DNA of 64,000 nucleotides from Cyclina sinensis (Eukaryota; Mollusca; Bivalvia; Venerida; Veneridae): NCBI GenBank assembly GCA_012932295.1, contig JAAONU010000019.1, positions 18,857,908 through 18,921,907 on the forward strand. Direction: 5' to 3'. The stretch's first letter is position 1; each line of letters begins with the position of its first letter. The notes under the pieces are model-generated. The model searched no databases. It was not told the origin of the DNA and saw only the letters and a program-made list of their open reading frames with translations. The position numbers and the translations under genes were made by a program. This document shows positions 1-13,080 of this stretch, piece after piece.

Positions 1-757
1 TGCTTCTTTGTGTACATTAAAATATTAATGTGCGTGTAAACAAGTGCTTCTTTGTGTACATTAAAATATTAATGTGCGTGTAAACAAGTGCTTCTTTGTG
101 TACATTAAAATATTGATGTGCGTGTAAAGCTTCTTTGTGTACATTAAAATATTAATGTGCGTGTAAACTAGTGCTTCTTTGTGTACATTAAAATATTAAT
201 GCGCGTGTAAACAAGTGCTTCTTTGTGTACATTAAAATATTAATGCGCATGTAAACAAGTGCTCCTTTGTGTACATTAAAATATTGATGTGCGTGTAAAC
301 AAGTGCTTCTTTGTGCACATTAAAACATTAATGCGCGTGTAAAGCTTCTTTGTGTACATTAAAATATTAATGTGCGTGTAAACTAGTGCTTCTTTGTGTA
401 CATTAAAATATTAATGCGCGTGTAAACAAGTGCTTCTTTGTGTACATTAAAATATTAATGCACGTGTAAACAAGTGCTTCTTTGTGTACATTAAAATATT
501 AATGCGCGTGTTAACAAGTGCTTCTTTGTGTACATTAAAATATAAATGCGCGTGTAAACAAGTGCTTTTTGTGTACATTAAAATATTAATGCGCGTGTAA
601 ACAAGTGCTTCTTTGTGTACATTAAAATATTAATGCGCGTTTAACAAGTGCTTCTTTGTGTACATTAAAATATTAATGCGCGTGTAAACAAGTGCTTCTT
701 TGTGTACATTAAAATATTAATGCGCGTGTAAACAAGCGCTTTTCTGTGTACATTAAA
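1..757. repeat. 44-bp tandem satellite, open at window edge
   Basis: About 17 head-to-tail copies of a 44-bp unit beginning 'tgcttctttgtgtacatt' with a central 'aatatt'. Two shortened copies lack 'caagtg' (near 121 and 336), each followed by a copy with 'aactagtg' in place of 'aacaagtg'. The repetition of this pair about 215 bp apart shows that blocks of several units were duplicated together. The last copy is broken near 750 and single-copy sequence follows. The array continues left of the window. Confidence 0.95.
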
Positions 758-1479
758 ATGCGTCAACTCCAAACAAAACCATAAATTAGTTATAACTTAG
801 TGCTTCAATATTCTTTCTTAAAAAGCATTTGTTTCAATTCAAACTTTCATGTAAAGGCTTTATTAAACTTCTGTGGTTCTCTTTACTTTTCCTCAGAAAT
901 GTTTTTTGTAGCTTTAAATTTTGAACATTATACTCCAATAAATAAACAATAAGGGTTGTAAAGAAAACTTATAAATTAACACTTAATAAATAATAACCGA
1001 ATAATACACTGATGGCTCAAAGAATGAAAGAAATGTAATATTATAATTACAAGATAAATACTGTTCTAAGTTTGTTTCTAACAAACCCTGCATGATGCAA
1101 TTCCTCTGTGTTTTACATATTCAAACAGAAAGAACAGGTCTGATCAGATGTTATTGGTAACAACAGAGAAAGTCGATATCCTTACACGTATATTATTTAT
1201 ATGTTGGATATGTCCTTTTTTTTCTCTTTTATGCCTCCGAAAGAGGACATAAAGCAATCGGACCATTTTTCCGTATATAATTTGTGTTCTCTCTTTTAAC
1301 TCAACTGTTTTAGACAAGAGCGATCAGTGATCACATGTGTTGCCTGATTTAAGGCTTAGCTAGATGTAGTGAGGGGTGATTGGACAGTTTGTTGGAAATG
1401 TAAATTGAGGTACTGATCAATCCTGTAACTTTTCATTCAAATTGAATTAGTAGTATAAGAGAAGTAGTCCGGACACACT
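758..1479. other. intergenic or intronic, no feature seen
   Basis: AT-rich sequence with stops in all frames and no recognisable exon, RNA gene or repeat. Confidence 0.5.
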
Positions 1480-1745
1480 TTAAAAAATAATAATCATTAA
1501 AAGGCAATAACTCTAACAAAAATAATTTAACTGAAAAATGCCGACGATATGCACAACTAAACTTGGTACTGAACATTCCTGTAAATTCTGGATAAAATTG
1601 CACCGGTAGTTTTTGAGGAGTAGTCTGGGCAAGATTTTTGACGGACGAACTGACGGACAGACAGACAGACGACGGAGAAGTGATCCCAATATGTCGCGGC
1701 TACTTTGAAGCATGTCGCAGCTACAGTGTAGCAGGCGACACTAAA
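1480..1745 (-). mobile_element. dispersed repeat with ACGG/ACAG tract and TGTCGCCTG end
   Basis: Read on the minus strand it starts with 'tgtcgcctgctacac', runs through 'gctgcgacatgcttc', then a short CCGT/CTGT microsatellite (plus-strand 'gacggacagacagacagac' near 1650), and ends near 'gttattgcc'. The same 'tgtcgcctg' end and 'ggcaataactc' segment recur at 8272-8360, which suggests a related family. The short frames read across it are repeat-derived, not genes. The far end is not well defined. Confidence 0.55.
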
Positions 1746-2663
1746 AATCACTAACGGACCAAAATGTGTAATTTATGGCAGATCATACGTCTTTCTTTTG
1801 CACTAACATTTCACGACTTGCCTAAATTAGGTAATGTCTTGAAAACCTTCCGTCTGTTTGTCTGTCTGTCTGGCTAACTGATATATAATATTTTACATGC
1901 AGCTGACGTAAATGTAAAGCTTAGATTTTCATGCACAGATTCTGTTGAAAAATACTCATTTTGTAAGTCTGTTTTAGTCTCGGCACGGAACTGTAGTCAA
2001 TAGAGTGAACCTCTTGGTGGAATTGCTAAAGAAAGCCAAACATTGTCCGCAGACATCACCCTTCATGGCATATCTAACTTACAGTGATAACTTATGTCTA
2101 TTTTCGTACTGCACACTCAAATACATATTAACAGTTTCTGTCTGTCTGCTATGGACAACTGTTTAAGGAATTTTGCAGAATGAGAAGTGTTTACCACCTT
2201 AGTTTGCTTTAAACTTTACTTTATTATTTATAAAAAAATCTAGAAAATAACAGGAAATGACAAAATACTTCAACGAAAAAAACATAAGTTCAAACTATAT
2301 TTACGAAATAATATTTCTTGTGTATTTTAATTTCAAAATCACAGCATGAGAATATACTAGGATGCTTATGTACGGAGGGATTTTATTGTATTCGTCAATT
2401 CTCTCAACGTACAGAAATACCATATATCGTGGCACTCAATTTCAGTTTCAATTTATCAGCAAACCTTTATCAGAAAAGAAGATTTAGAATTCTTTATGGT
2501 GTAAACAATATGTACAACCTCTTGTCAAACGAATAGTTAAAAGAAAAAAAAACGGTTAATCATTTGGTTACAACTAAACTGTTAACAACAGTTTACAAAA
2601 CTTTCAAGCACAAAAACCATTATGTTAATCTGAAAGAATTTTGGATATTTTAAAACCTTAGTA

Positions 2664-2707
<44 letters not shown>

Positions 2708-3059
2708 AACAGGATAAGAGAAGAAAGTTTAGAACTTTTGAACATTTTAGTCAGCTGACTTGAGAAATAAGTAAGAGTCTTCAGTGAATCGAAATAAAAA
2801 TTCATAATGAGTGTCTTAAAATATTCATATACTAATCGAGGTTATAACAAAAATTATACAACAGAAAAGCACCATTCTGAATTATACTCGGTATGACTTT
2901 ATCGTAAAACATTTACTTTACCTTAAAGAGGCTGTACTCCAGAATTGACATCAAATTTTTTTTTTTCATATATTGTATATTTAGATGCCGTGAGATTATA
3001 ACAACATAGTATTTTACTTCAAAACTGATTATAAAAGTCAAAATAGAATAAAAAAAAAT
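1746..3059. other. no gene; AT-rich spacer with one GA microsatellite
   Basis: No coding signal. A 72-codon open frame at 2318-2536 (+) lacks splice or domain support. A 'gtctgtttgtctgtctgtctgg' like tract near 1853 is a minor simple repeat. Confidence 0.5.
2666..2705. repeat. (GA)n microsatellite
   Basis: About 20 uninterrupted GA dinucleotides. Confidence 0.98.
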
Positions 3060-3148
3060 ATTTTCGCTCCAGCCTGATTTGAACTCTGGACCTTCATGTT
3101 AACAAAATATTCCCAACGCTTTTACTGTCACCACCATCGCCGCATGTA
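3060..3148 (-). mobile_element. tRNA-derived SINE fragment or tRNA pseudogene
   Basis: On the minus strand a degenerate A box ('gatggtggtgac') is followed about 45 nt later by a B-box-like 'gagttcaaatcagg'. The spacing fits a Pol III internal promoter, but no paired acceptor stem is visible, so it is not a working tRNA. Confidence 0.5.
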
Positions 3149-3795
3149 ATATTAAAGCTATTTACTTTAGATCTTATACGATATAGTTATACCGTCGCGT
3201 TACGGTATAGCACTTTGAAAGGGAAAAAATCAATTTATAATGTAATTATTTGACTTATTTTTTGTCAGTAAGTTATTTTTTAAGCATTAATCATAAATAT
3301 TACAAGAAATTTATAATACAAATAAACTTTCTTTTTTTTTGTCATCTGGAGCACAGCCCTTTTAAAATGAGTAGTGTGTAACATAAATTGCATGAATCTG
3401 GCCATGTTGAATTCTTATGGACTAAACGATGAAATCAAAACAAAAATGATAATATGCTGGACATGAATTCAAAGATTTTTGTTGTTGTTGTTTATTGTGT
3501 GTCTTTTACTTTGAACCTATTTGTTTTAAATCAAAAATTTCAATTAAATGTAAATATTGAAATATCGTTGACGTGTATTCAAATGTAGAAACCTTTCTTT
3601 CTCTATTGCAGATGAAGAAACAAAACCAATATAGAAAAGCTTATATTATAGAAAACTGTGCACAGAGTTATTTCCGGAAACGCTTCTCGTTGCAGGAAAA
3701 CAGAGCGATAATATGGCAGGAACAAGGCCAAATCTTGTAATATTGGCGATCATCCTATCTGTTTTGAAGCCTATCGGCCAAAACGTGCTCCAGGT
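3149..3795. other. no feature seen
   Basis: AT-rich sequence without exon-like or repeat structure that I can recognise. Confidence 0.4.
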
Positions 3796-3799
3796 TTTA

Positions 3800-4870
3800 A
3801 GCACGAAAATATATGTTTAAAAGTCAAGGTCACTCAAAAAGTATGCACATTATTGACTGAAAAGAATTTCAAATTTAAGTGTAAGTGACCTTTACCTTTG
3901 TCGTAGTGACCTCAATGGAGAAATATAATAAAGTATCATCTGAAGTTTGAAGGTTTCAGGTCAAAAGGTAGTCTACTTATCAAATGGAAACAGTGTAACA
4001 GATGAAAAAATGTTACCGCAAAAAACAAAGAGTTCAACAGTCTGGATGAAATAGCACTCGAGGTATTGATCGAAGAATATTTTACATTTAAGTCAATTTT
4101 ACCCTGGTCTTTGACCTACAGACCCCAAAACAATAGGCTTCTGTAACTCAAAGACAATCATCTTCAAAAGTTTGAAAACACTATGTCAAATAGAACTCTA
4201 GTTATTGAGCGGAAACCATTTTCAAGTTAAAAATCACTAAATTATTGAGCATAAACCAATTTTAAATGCAAGGTCACTATGACCTTGGCCTTTGATCAGC
4301 TGACCCAAAAATCAACAGGCTTCTTGTACTCAACAAGGACAGTCATATTATTAAGTTTGAAGACACTGGGTCAAAGAGAACTTGAGCGGAAACCATTATC
4401 GTATTTAAGGTCACTGTGACATTGACCTTTGATCAGCTGACCCAAAAAACAATAGACTTCTACTCAACAAGGACAATCATCCTATGAATTTTGAGGACTA
4501 TGGGTCAAATAGAACTCAAGTTATTGAGCGGAAACCATTTGTCCTCGACCTTTGACCGGCTGACCCCAAAATCTATAGGCTTCTTCTACTTATTAAGGAC
4601 AATCGTTATATGAAATTCAAGACTCTGTGCCAAATGTTATTCCACTAATTGAGCGGAAACCAATTCTTACAGATAATGTCACTGTGACTTTGACCTTTGA
4701 TTGGTTGACCCCAAAATCAATAAGCTTCTGTAACTTTATAATGACAGTCATCCTGTGAAAGTTGAAGACACTAGGTCAAATACGACTCTAGTTATTGAGC
4801 GGAAACCATTTTCATATTTAAGGTCACTGTGAACTTGAACTGGCAAAAACAATATGTCTCCCCGAGGGGA
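3800..4870 (+). repeat. ~140-bp core-repeat array with GGTCA motifs
   Basis: About seven diverged copies of a ~140-bp unit marked by 'ttattgagcggaaacc' (4202, 4523, 4793 and weaker copies between), 'ggtcactgtgacctt' and 'tcagctgacccaaaa'. It ends in 'caatatgtctccccgagggg'. The unit shares its 'ttattgagcggaaac' and 'gtgaccttgacctt' parts with the larger array at 31.4-34.4 kb. This is the look of the tandem core of a non-autonomous bivalve element. Confidence 0.8.
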
Positions 4871-7155
4871 GGACGTTTGTGTGGGGGTGGGGCGGGAGAA
4901 GACATAGTAGGTCTTGTTTAATCTTTAGGATAAAATGCAGAAAATCTTTCATTACAAAACATTTTTATAATATCCAAACTTTAAAGTCCAGGAATAATAG
5001 CTACGATAGAAATGTCTGAATGGTATACGCCTTCTCAAACAGAGAGGCAGGGCTGTATAGTTAATCAAAGTAATGAGTTTTATGTGCAAAGTCCATAGTT
5101 TCAATTGTTTATAGTAATGTGTCTAAACATGTTAGAACATCTTATAGTAGACATACAAATAAATTTTTGCATTTCGAAAAAAAAAACATTCATCGATATT
5201 ATTTCTCCTGTTAAATTTCTGTTTTGTACAATCAATCGTGTCTTGAAAGCGCTTACTAGCGCAATATCTCAACCATTGCAACATGTGATGCTGTATATTT
5301 GGGTACATTTTTTTTGGCCTAGGTCATACCTAACGTAAGGTATTCTTGATACTGATTCGACCTGGGTCACAACTGTTCCAAACATCAGCTACAACTGTTA
5401 TCAGCAATAATAGTTCATGTTGCTTAATTAAACATGATCATCACTGAGTTATTTCTGGTATGGAATGGTCAGAAATACTCACAAAACAAGACTTCTGCAT
5501 TAATTTTATCTTCTCAGAAATAGTATGCATCTAAATTTGCGATGTAAAATGCGTGTGTAGATTAAAGAAAAGATAAGTTCACCAGAAATATATTATTGAT
5601 GAAAAAGTTCGTTTAAAATTTTGTTTAAGGATTGTCAAACATTCTGTACAAATAAAACTCGTTTCGTTTGAACAGTTTTCCCAAAGATTCAAGTAAATGG
5701 AATCTGTATTTCAGTTTCATGGATATTATTAAGACAAAACAACTGAATCTTTTCATAACATAAAAACCTAGCTTCATTATATAAATAAGTAAAGACCCCC
5801 TTCTTTTGTACCTGTCTTAAAATACCGCTTTTCCATTTATTTTTATCATATAATGTCATGATTTTGTAAGACTTTAATAGTTGTAAAATAAATAGTTTAT
5901 CATGACATTACAGACGCGCAGAAGATCAAAGGGAACATCAAATATCAATACAAAATATTGCAAATTCTGCTCATTGAAATTGCCATATTGCATTTACAGA
6001 AATGCTTCAGTTTATGACAATAAAAACAAAATAAAAATTTATCTATTTTCTCTTGCTAGAATACTATTTTTTTATTTCTCAGACGGGATAATTATTCATT
6101 TATTTTAAGTTCATTTACTTTTCATTTTCAGTTATCATTTCTTATTTGTAATGATACTGATAAAAACTAGTGTTCTAAACAATCAATATACTTTTATATG
6201 AAAAAGAAACTAACCTGTTTTAAGTGTGTCCAAAAGATATATTCTCCAGTAGCAAAAGAATATTTCTCAGCTGGGATGGCAAATGAAAATCTCTAACTCC
6301 ACACTTCATTACTCAAAAGTTATAAAACAACAACACTGCTTTTCCTAAGTACCCATTTGGAGAGCTTGTCTAATGGTAAAAGGATTGTACGTTTGAACAC
6401 AGTTTAATTTGATTACGAGGTTATCTGTTTAACTTTCTATTCCTCCCACGCTTTAATTTATAATGATATCATAAAAATTATATTCCCAATGGGCATCGTT
6501 TTGTTCTATTATAAAGTGTAGCGATTAGACTTAAAACAATTAGCGACCATGTTTTAAGATATCATAGATACAGAGTAACCTCGGGTAAGTATTCGTTTAC
6601 TGTCATTCATAAATAAAAAAATTAAATGTTTATTCACTTAAATATTTCTATACTTAGAAGTGAACCGTGGTTCAAAATCAGTCCTACAGAGAAATGAACT
6701 TCATAATTGTTTCCTTATCTACATAATATGTTTTCAACTTTAAAACAAACACAGAATGTCCCTTACTTATTTAAGTATATCATGTATGCAGAAAGAAGTG
6801 AACAAATATTGCATGTGTAAAGAAATATACCAACGTAAAATACAGCTCAAATAATATAAGGTAGCACTTTCTAAAGAACTTTTGCTAAAGCATAGTGGTA
6901 CCGTTTCATCTTTCATGACAAATGTATTTGTTTTCTGCACTGTCATTTATACGAAATCTGCTTATTTGTTTTGACGGCTTCTGGGTACCAATGAACAAAA
7001 ACTTTACATCGGCATTGCAATAAAGATCAATGTGTACAAATGCTGCATAGATTAATATCCGGTAATTAATGACAATATATTACGAAATCTATCAGCTGAA
7101 ATAAAAGTTAAAGATGCATGCCATGGTTAATTACCACACAATAACTAGAACTCCG
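4871..7155. other. no gene seen
   Basis: Scattered short frames (for example 5105-5338 and 5902-6108, both +) have no domain, splice or codon-use support. No RNA gene found. Confidence 0.5.
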
Positions 7156-7156
7156 C

Positions 7157-8170
7157 GAACAGAACAGAACAGAACAGTACTTTATTTCTCCCAGGTATAA
7201 TGATACAGCATGGGGACATAGCAAAACAATATAATATAATCCAGTGCAAGAAAGTCACTAAATGTTCGAATATATATTTTAATTAATTAACATTCTACAT
7301 GGGGGAAAGACTAAATGCTTACTCCTTAAAAGATACCTATAACTACGCCATTTGATTTTTTTGACCTCTCTACAGCTTTATTTGCAAAAAAGTAGTGCAT
7401 AATAGTAACCTAGTATGAAAAAAATATGATCATACTTGCGATCAGTAAATGTACCCTATATTTATACAACATATAAACGAATTTTGACCTAGCCTATATT
7501 TATGCAGACATATAAGCGAATTTGACTCTCTAATGTTTTAAGTGCCAAAAAAAAGAAAATCTACAGATATTGAAAAAGTTAGTCATTGAAGTGCTTTCAT
7601 GAATATTATGCAATATTTATTAAGCACAATTAACTTGTATAATGACTCTGATATCATGCAGTAAACTTCTAATATTCTGATTAATAATAACTTTCTTTGC
7701 TAAATTTGTATACATCAGGGCTATTAGAAAAGCATATTTTTCACTGAGTAGTTTCCCTTGTACTTATTAATACTTATCAATAAGATGTATTTAATTACTT
7801 CCAAAGTATAAACAGTGACAGCATTTAGATTTGGAGGTATTGGCGTCTTATTGTGCATTTACTTAGTAACTTTAAATATATATATTAAGGAATAAAAGGA
7901 ATAAGGAAAATGGCATGTACTAGTAATCATCTCATTAGTTAAATTTATCCATAATATTTTTTAAAAATTTACATAATGGAGTCAACAAAGTAACATTGTC
8001 CGATGCTAAAAGTTGTTTTAAAGTAATATTATGACTCCTGATTTGAATTGTATTAAAGAAACATTCTCTCTGCTGTGAAAAGTAGTTACATTCTAGAATA
8101 TAATGAATCTCAGAACCAACTTGATTTCTAGTGCAGATATTACAGAGTCTGTCCTGATAAGGAGTCGGAC
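7157..8170 (-). mobile_element. 3' end of a decayed LINE (non-LTR retrotransposon)
   Basis: The minus-strand frame 7935-8170 encodes the C-terminal tail of a reverse-transcriptase polyprotein. It has a CCHC knuckle of the form C-x2-C-x9-H-x4-C ('LCNIC...H...C') after 'PYQDR', as in the region after the RT of many LINEs. About 750 nt downstream on the same strand lies AATAAA (7181-7186), then a short TTCTG-type pentanucleotide tail (7157-7177), a usual LINE 3' end. The RT itself is absent and the copy is cut at 8170 by another element. Family-level assignment is not attempted. Confidence 0.6.
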
Positions 8171-8360
8171 GTGTCGCCTGACGATAGCATAACCAGTTAT
8201 TTAACATTTTTTTCTATGGAATGGGGAATTTATAGGTCCTGGACAAGAATTAAATATGAAAAATTACAAATGGCAATAACTCGAAATTATTCCAATACCG
8301 CCGCCGACGCGGACACCGCAAGTAACACCTATATGTCCCCTTACTATAGTCAGGCGACAC
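8171..8360. mobile_element. 190-bp MITE-like element with 17-bp inverted ends
   Basis: The left end 'gtgtcgcctgacgatag' (8171-8187) and the right end 'ctatagtcaggcgacac' (8344-8360) are inverted repeats matching at 16 of 17 positions. It abuts the LINE fragment exactly where LINE-like coding ends, so it may have inserted into that element. No clear target-site duplication is visible. It carries no gene. Confidence 0.65.
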
Positions 8361-9858
8361 AAAAAAAGACCTTTTTAAAAACCACTAGAATGTGTATTCG
8401 TAGGAATTCTACTATAACCTTTGTTAGAAAGAATGAAAAATAAAATCAAAGTTTACACGAATTTCATACTGTGTCATCTCGTTTTAGCAAACTCTCCCGC
8501 GTTTTGTACGTCTGCTCTAGAGATTAAAAGTCTAAACAGGTAGATAAAAACACTATGTAAGTATAACCAGATTTATCAATAATTAACTAAAGGCAAAACA
8601 ATCTAAAAAGAGAAACCAACTTTTTCAAATCACGGTGTTTTGAAAGATACTGAATTAGGTATTGCTGAATGATCATTGAACTTTTCAGTAAGTAAATGTT
8701 ATTTAAAAATGTTTGATTCGATGGAACTATTTCATTTGGAGTTAGGTAGAAAATTCTGGTCGTTGATAAGTAATTTGTAATAAGCTTGGTACCATTAGTA
8801 ACATTGGATCGATTGTGTGACAATCGACAATAACGATAACACTGCAAATGGACAAAAAACTAGTCTGGTGCTAACAGTACCAACTGCTTACAGCCCAGTT
8901 CGTGTGGCAAATTCAGTACTGCTTGTTGGAGGCTTGAAAAAGAATTTAAGAGAAAAAGCAAGTATGATAAATGGAAGTAACATAGGATATACTCAAAACA
9001 GTAAGGCACAACACTTTCATGGGATTTCAGCTTTAAATAATTTACACTACTGTAACATTTTCTTGTAAATTTTATATTCATTAAGCACAACTAAGTTTAC
9101 GTCATTCTTTACTGCATGCGTGAGAAAGATGCTAAAATAAAATGAAATTTATTCACTGTGTTCTTTGATTATTGGCTTATAAAAATTGATTCTGAATATT
9201 TCTCCATTAGGTCGTGTTGGCATGCATTATTCAACAAAAGCACAGCAGGTTTATCCTGATCATTCATTATGGTCGACGATACTTCCTTGAGAAGATGGTT
9301 TCGCAGATGTCCCTGATCTGTATTCAAACTTATTCACAGAAATGATATAAAGACTTTAATGTAAGACAAATAATATATTTACGGGACAGTTTTAACTTAA
9401 AAAAGAAGAAAACTTTGTTAACCATTATGTTACATTTGAATATTTAAATCAAACTGAAAGATTATGACATGGCAAAAATCACAAGTAAGATAACTAGAGT
9501 TTAATTACTAAGATAAAATTTGTAATTATCTGTAATAATAAAAACATGTGTGCATTTATTCAGTTTTGCTGACCTACAGAGGGAATGGATTTAACGTTAC
9601 AATAATATGTATGTTATAATTTAGTATATAGAAAGAGCTTAAAAATTTAGAAAACTGAAAATGCTTTTTGTTCAAATTATTCCTGATTTCCTATTTAATT
9701 AAAGACAAATTAAGAATATAAACTAAAATCGGCTACCGAATCCCTTTGCCTGGTCTTCAATCTAGTTTAACATTGAAAAGCTGTTTCGTTAAAAGAATAT
9801 TTGCTTTTATAAAGGCTTTATTATCGTCTTTCCTTTTCTAATGTTAAAAATTTCCAGT
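8361..9858. other. no gene; weak direct duplicate of 10.93-11.1 kb
   Basis: Overlapping frames on both strands at 8587-9090 show no known domain. A segment near 9167-9320 ('aagcacagcaggtttatcc' followed by 'gatactt...gaagatggt') has a diverged direct copy near 10930-11105, about 1.75 kb away, which indicates an old repeat or duplication. Confidence 0.4.
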
Positions 9859-9859
9859 T

Positions 9860-10068
9860 GGTATCCGTATTACAGATAAAAGTGGGCATCCGTGTTACAG
9901 ATAAAAGTGGGTATTATCCGTGTTACAGATAAAACTGGGTATAACCCGTGTAACAGTTAAAAGTGGGTATCCGTGTTACAGATAAAAGTGGGTATCCGTG
10001 TTACAGATAAAAGTGGGTATAACCCGTGTAACAGTTAAAAGTGGGTATCCGTATTACAAATAAAAGTA
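9860..10068 (+). repeat. ~26-bp minisatellite
   Basis: Eight to nine copies of 'gtatccgtgttacagataaaagtggg', with length variants such as 'gtataacccgtgtaacagttaaaagtggg' that recur as a block, so two unit types alternate. Confidence 0.9.
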
Positions 10069-13056
10069 AGGCTTTTTTTTAATGACTTAATGTCACTATT
10101 TTTAATCAATACTAAATAGACTCGAATCGAACTAAATGGATGTGAATCTAGTTGCTCTTGTGTTAAAGCCTTAAAGGTAGAAAAATAAACATAATATCAT
10201 GACCATTATAGTTTTTGAAATCAAAATCATGACTGGTATGATAATTATAAATTCTAACACTATCCGCATTTCGTCGACATTTAACACCGTGATATATCCT
10301 ATACGTTATATCACGCTGACTGAATACAAGCGCGCCCGCTGAAGTCACTGCAAACTATTTTAGGCTGTTCTTATTTGTCATTGTAAACTTGGACAATGTT
10401 TCTAAAATATTTTAATATTGAGTGAAATATCTTATGGACTTAATTATCTTCTTTGATTTTCTTCTATGATAAAATAACAGATATATTCTATAACGTAAAT
10501 TATTAACTGATAAACTAAAATGACCTCAATGTTTCCATTTTTACACGGGAAATGAATAGCGGGATAAGAGGAAAAGCCATACAAGGGAACAACCGTAACC
10601 GATTACATGATATGTAGTTCATATACTTGTGCCCTTATAAAATATACATAAGTGATAGAATAGAAATAGATCTTACAGTTTTCGTGATCTACCGTCGAAT
10701 ATATCACGTTTTCTTGTTCAGATGCGTAACTATTAATATATTGTGCAAGAAATAACAATCCCAGCACTGCTAAGTACTGCCTAAAGGTAACTAAAATTAA
10801 TTGTTTCTCATGAAAAATGCTGTCATAGACAGAGAAGTAGCTTTGATTACGTCATCTTCTGTCAGCCGAACACATAAAACCGGTTATCTGTTAAATGAAA
10901 AATCAATTTCAATCGCAATATCCTTTGATCGTTGTATTATGAAAAAGAATGAATCTGAGCATTTCTTGATTAGATGGTAATACTTGAGGTTATTCTATAG
11001 AAGCACAGCAGGTTTATCCGGATGATGAGTAAGAGTTGAGGATACGTTTGGGAGTAGACCCTTAAGAAAATGGTCCTGAAAAGTTATTAAAACCCGTTGC
11101 CTAGGAAGGATCAAAAGATTTTAAATGCAATAATTGAATATCAAGACGTCAATTAAAAACTTTCCTTTTTAAACTGCTTTAATCTTAGAGCCACATGTTA
11201 TCTTGGTCTTTATCACAGACTCTTAAACCGAACATAGAAAAAAAAACACAGAATATGAAAAAATGAAAACTACATAAGAGTCATTAAATTTTATCTGTTA
11301 AATATACAAGGCAATACTGACCCAAGTACTCTTTTAAGGCGCTGTTGTGAATGGGACATGTCTACATAATACCAGTTCCAAAATAAAACTGATACTCTAG
11401 CAACTCTGCTAGCTCTGTGAAAATAATGAGTTAACAGGTAAAAGGCAAGATATGTGCGTCAGTGTTTACCTAAACAAGAATGCATTAATATTAACGAAGA
11501 AGAACAAGAAATATTGTGTTTATGTTACAAATTGTATTTTAAGCCAAGTCGACTTCGGCTTGTATACAAATACACTTTTCACAGATTAATATTGATATGA
11601 CGTAATGTTTTATGAGATTAGAGCTGCTACAAATTAATAGCGAAATCGCATTAGCGTCTGTCGAACGAAGCTTGTTGTAGCTTGGAATAAGACACGTGAA
11701 AAAGTTGTAGCCATTAGAAGATTATTCTACTCTGAATAAAAGATGTATTGTTATCAAGGCAAGTCGATTAGCAATCTGTGAAAATGTTAAATAAAGCATG
11801 AGGCCACAGAAATTACATACATAGTCATTGCTTTTTCATTGGCAATGTCATTTATCATAAAACTAAATAATACCCAAGGGCGTCTTGCTTATAACAGAAC
11901 TAAATAAGCAATTGTAGCAAATTCAATGCCTTTTATCCGATTCTGTCCTCCAGACGTAAAAAGAGCTTTCATATTTCTTACTAATCGTGTGTCTTTCTTC
12001 ATATTCTTAACATACTATTACTTTGAATCAGAACTTTGCATCTGTCATAAATTTAAGTAACAATTTTCTTTAGTACGTGTTTAGACATAAAACAGACAGA
12101 TTTGAACTGAAGACCACCTGGGAATGAAATCCACTTTCATTTGTACAACAGTGAGTGAGATATACGGTAGAAAGTCTGCCGTTAGGTCTTCACATGGCTG
12201 GTACATGCAATTCTAAATGTATGTAAATTGTATACCGATTTAACTCAGAAGGGTTTTAACGTGTTTAAGCTTAACTACTGACACAACTTTACCGACAGCT
12301 CTAATAATCGCCAAAAATACCAACAAGTCTCAGTTATAATTTAAGTGCTGAAAATAGTCTTTGGCCATTCTACATGTTCTAATAAAAGGTTTCATTTCAA
12401 ACTTAACTTTTCAACTTAACTTTTAGTTTCACTTCAGTCATTTTGGTTTTTTGTGCTTGATTAATAAATGAAACAATACAAAACTACAAGACTTACATTT
12501 TAATGGGCGATAATCCGCACGCAGTCAAAACATGTCCACTCACAATGTTTAAAAAGACTTTTACACATATATATTTATCGACTATTGATAAACTTTATTT
12601 CTAGAAATCACTTATTGCCTGTATAAAGTGATACATCATGCTTTGCACAGTGTTCACCATTAATTAAGTGGCACTTTCTTTCGTTGTCTCTTCGAAATTC
12701 TAATGCCCTTGTTTTGATTTACAATGAAACTGTACTAAGGAAGTTTAATTTCAGAAAATTTTATCTTGTATTTTTTGGTTATAAAATCTGCACAGACGTG
12801 TCCACTGCAAATCGATAGTCATCTCGATAGAAAAAGAAAACAATACCTCTTATTTTTTTCACCGAAGTTTTCACCAGAAGTGTATTAGACGATCAAGCTA
12901 TGCGCATGCTGCATAAGCCAATATCCGGTAAATAACGTGTATCTGAAACTCCTCTTTGTCTATGCATGATTTCACCCAACAACAGAATTAAATACCAAAG
13001 GTCTAAGTATTACAATTTGTTGTGTTTTATAGTTGACCAAATTCATATATATTTAT
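10069..13056. other. no gene seen
   Basis: AT-rich, many stops. A motif near 12906 ('gctgcataagccaatatcc') resembles one near 7040 ('gctgcatagattaatatcc'), so parts of 6.8-7.1 kb and 12.6-12.95 kb may be old copies of one repeat. This is weak. Confidence 0.35.
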
Positions 13057-13080
13057 TATCGCCGTTCCTGGACGGCGATA
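13057..13080. repeat. short perfect hairpin
   Basis: 'tatcgccgt' and 'acggcgata' form a 9-bp perfect stem with a 6-nt loop. It lies in an AT-rich stretch, and its role is unknown. Confidence 0.7.

Noticed and set aside
1..757. CRISPR-like array
   Set aside because: Units are contiguous without unique spacers; it is a simple satellite in a eukaryotic context.
8817..9090. Overlapping frames on both strands with plausible residues
   Set aside because: Neither shows a recognised domain, and both overlap over the same AT-rich sequence.
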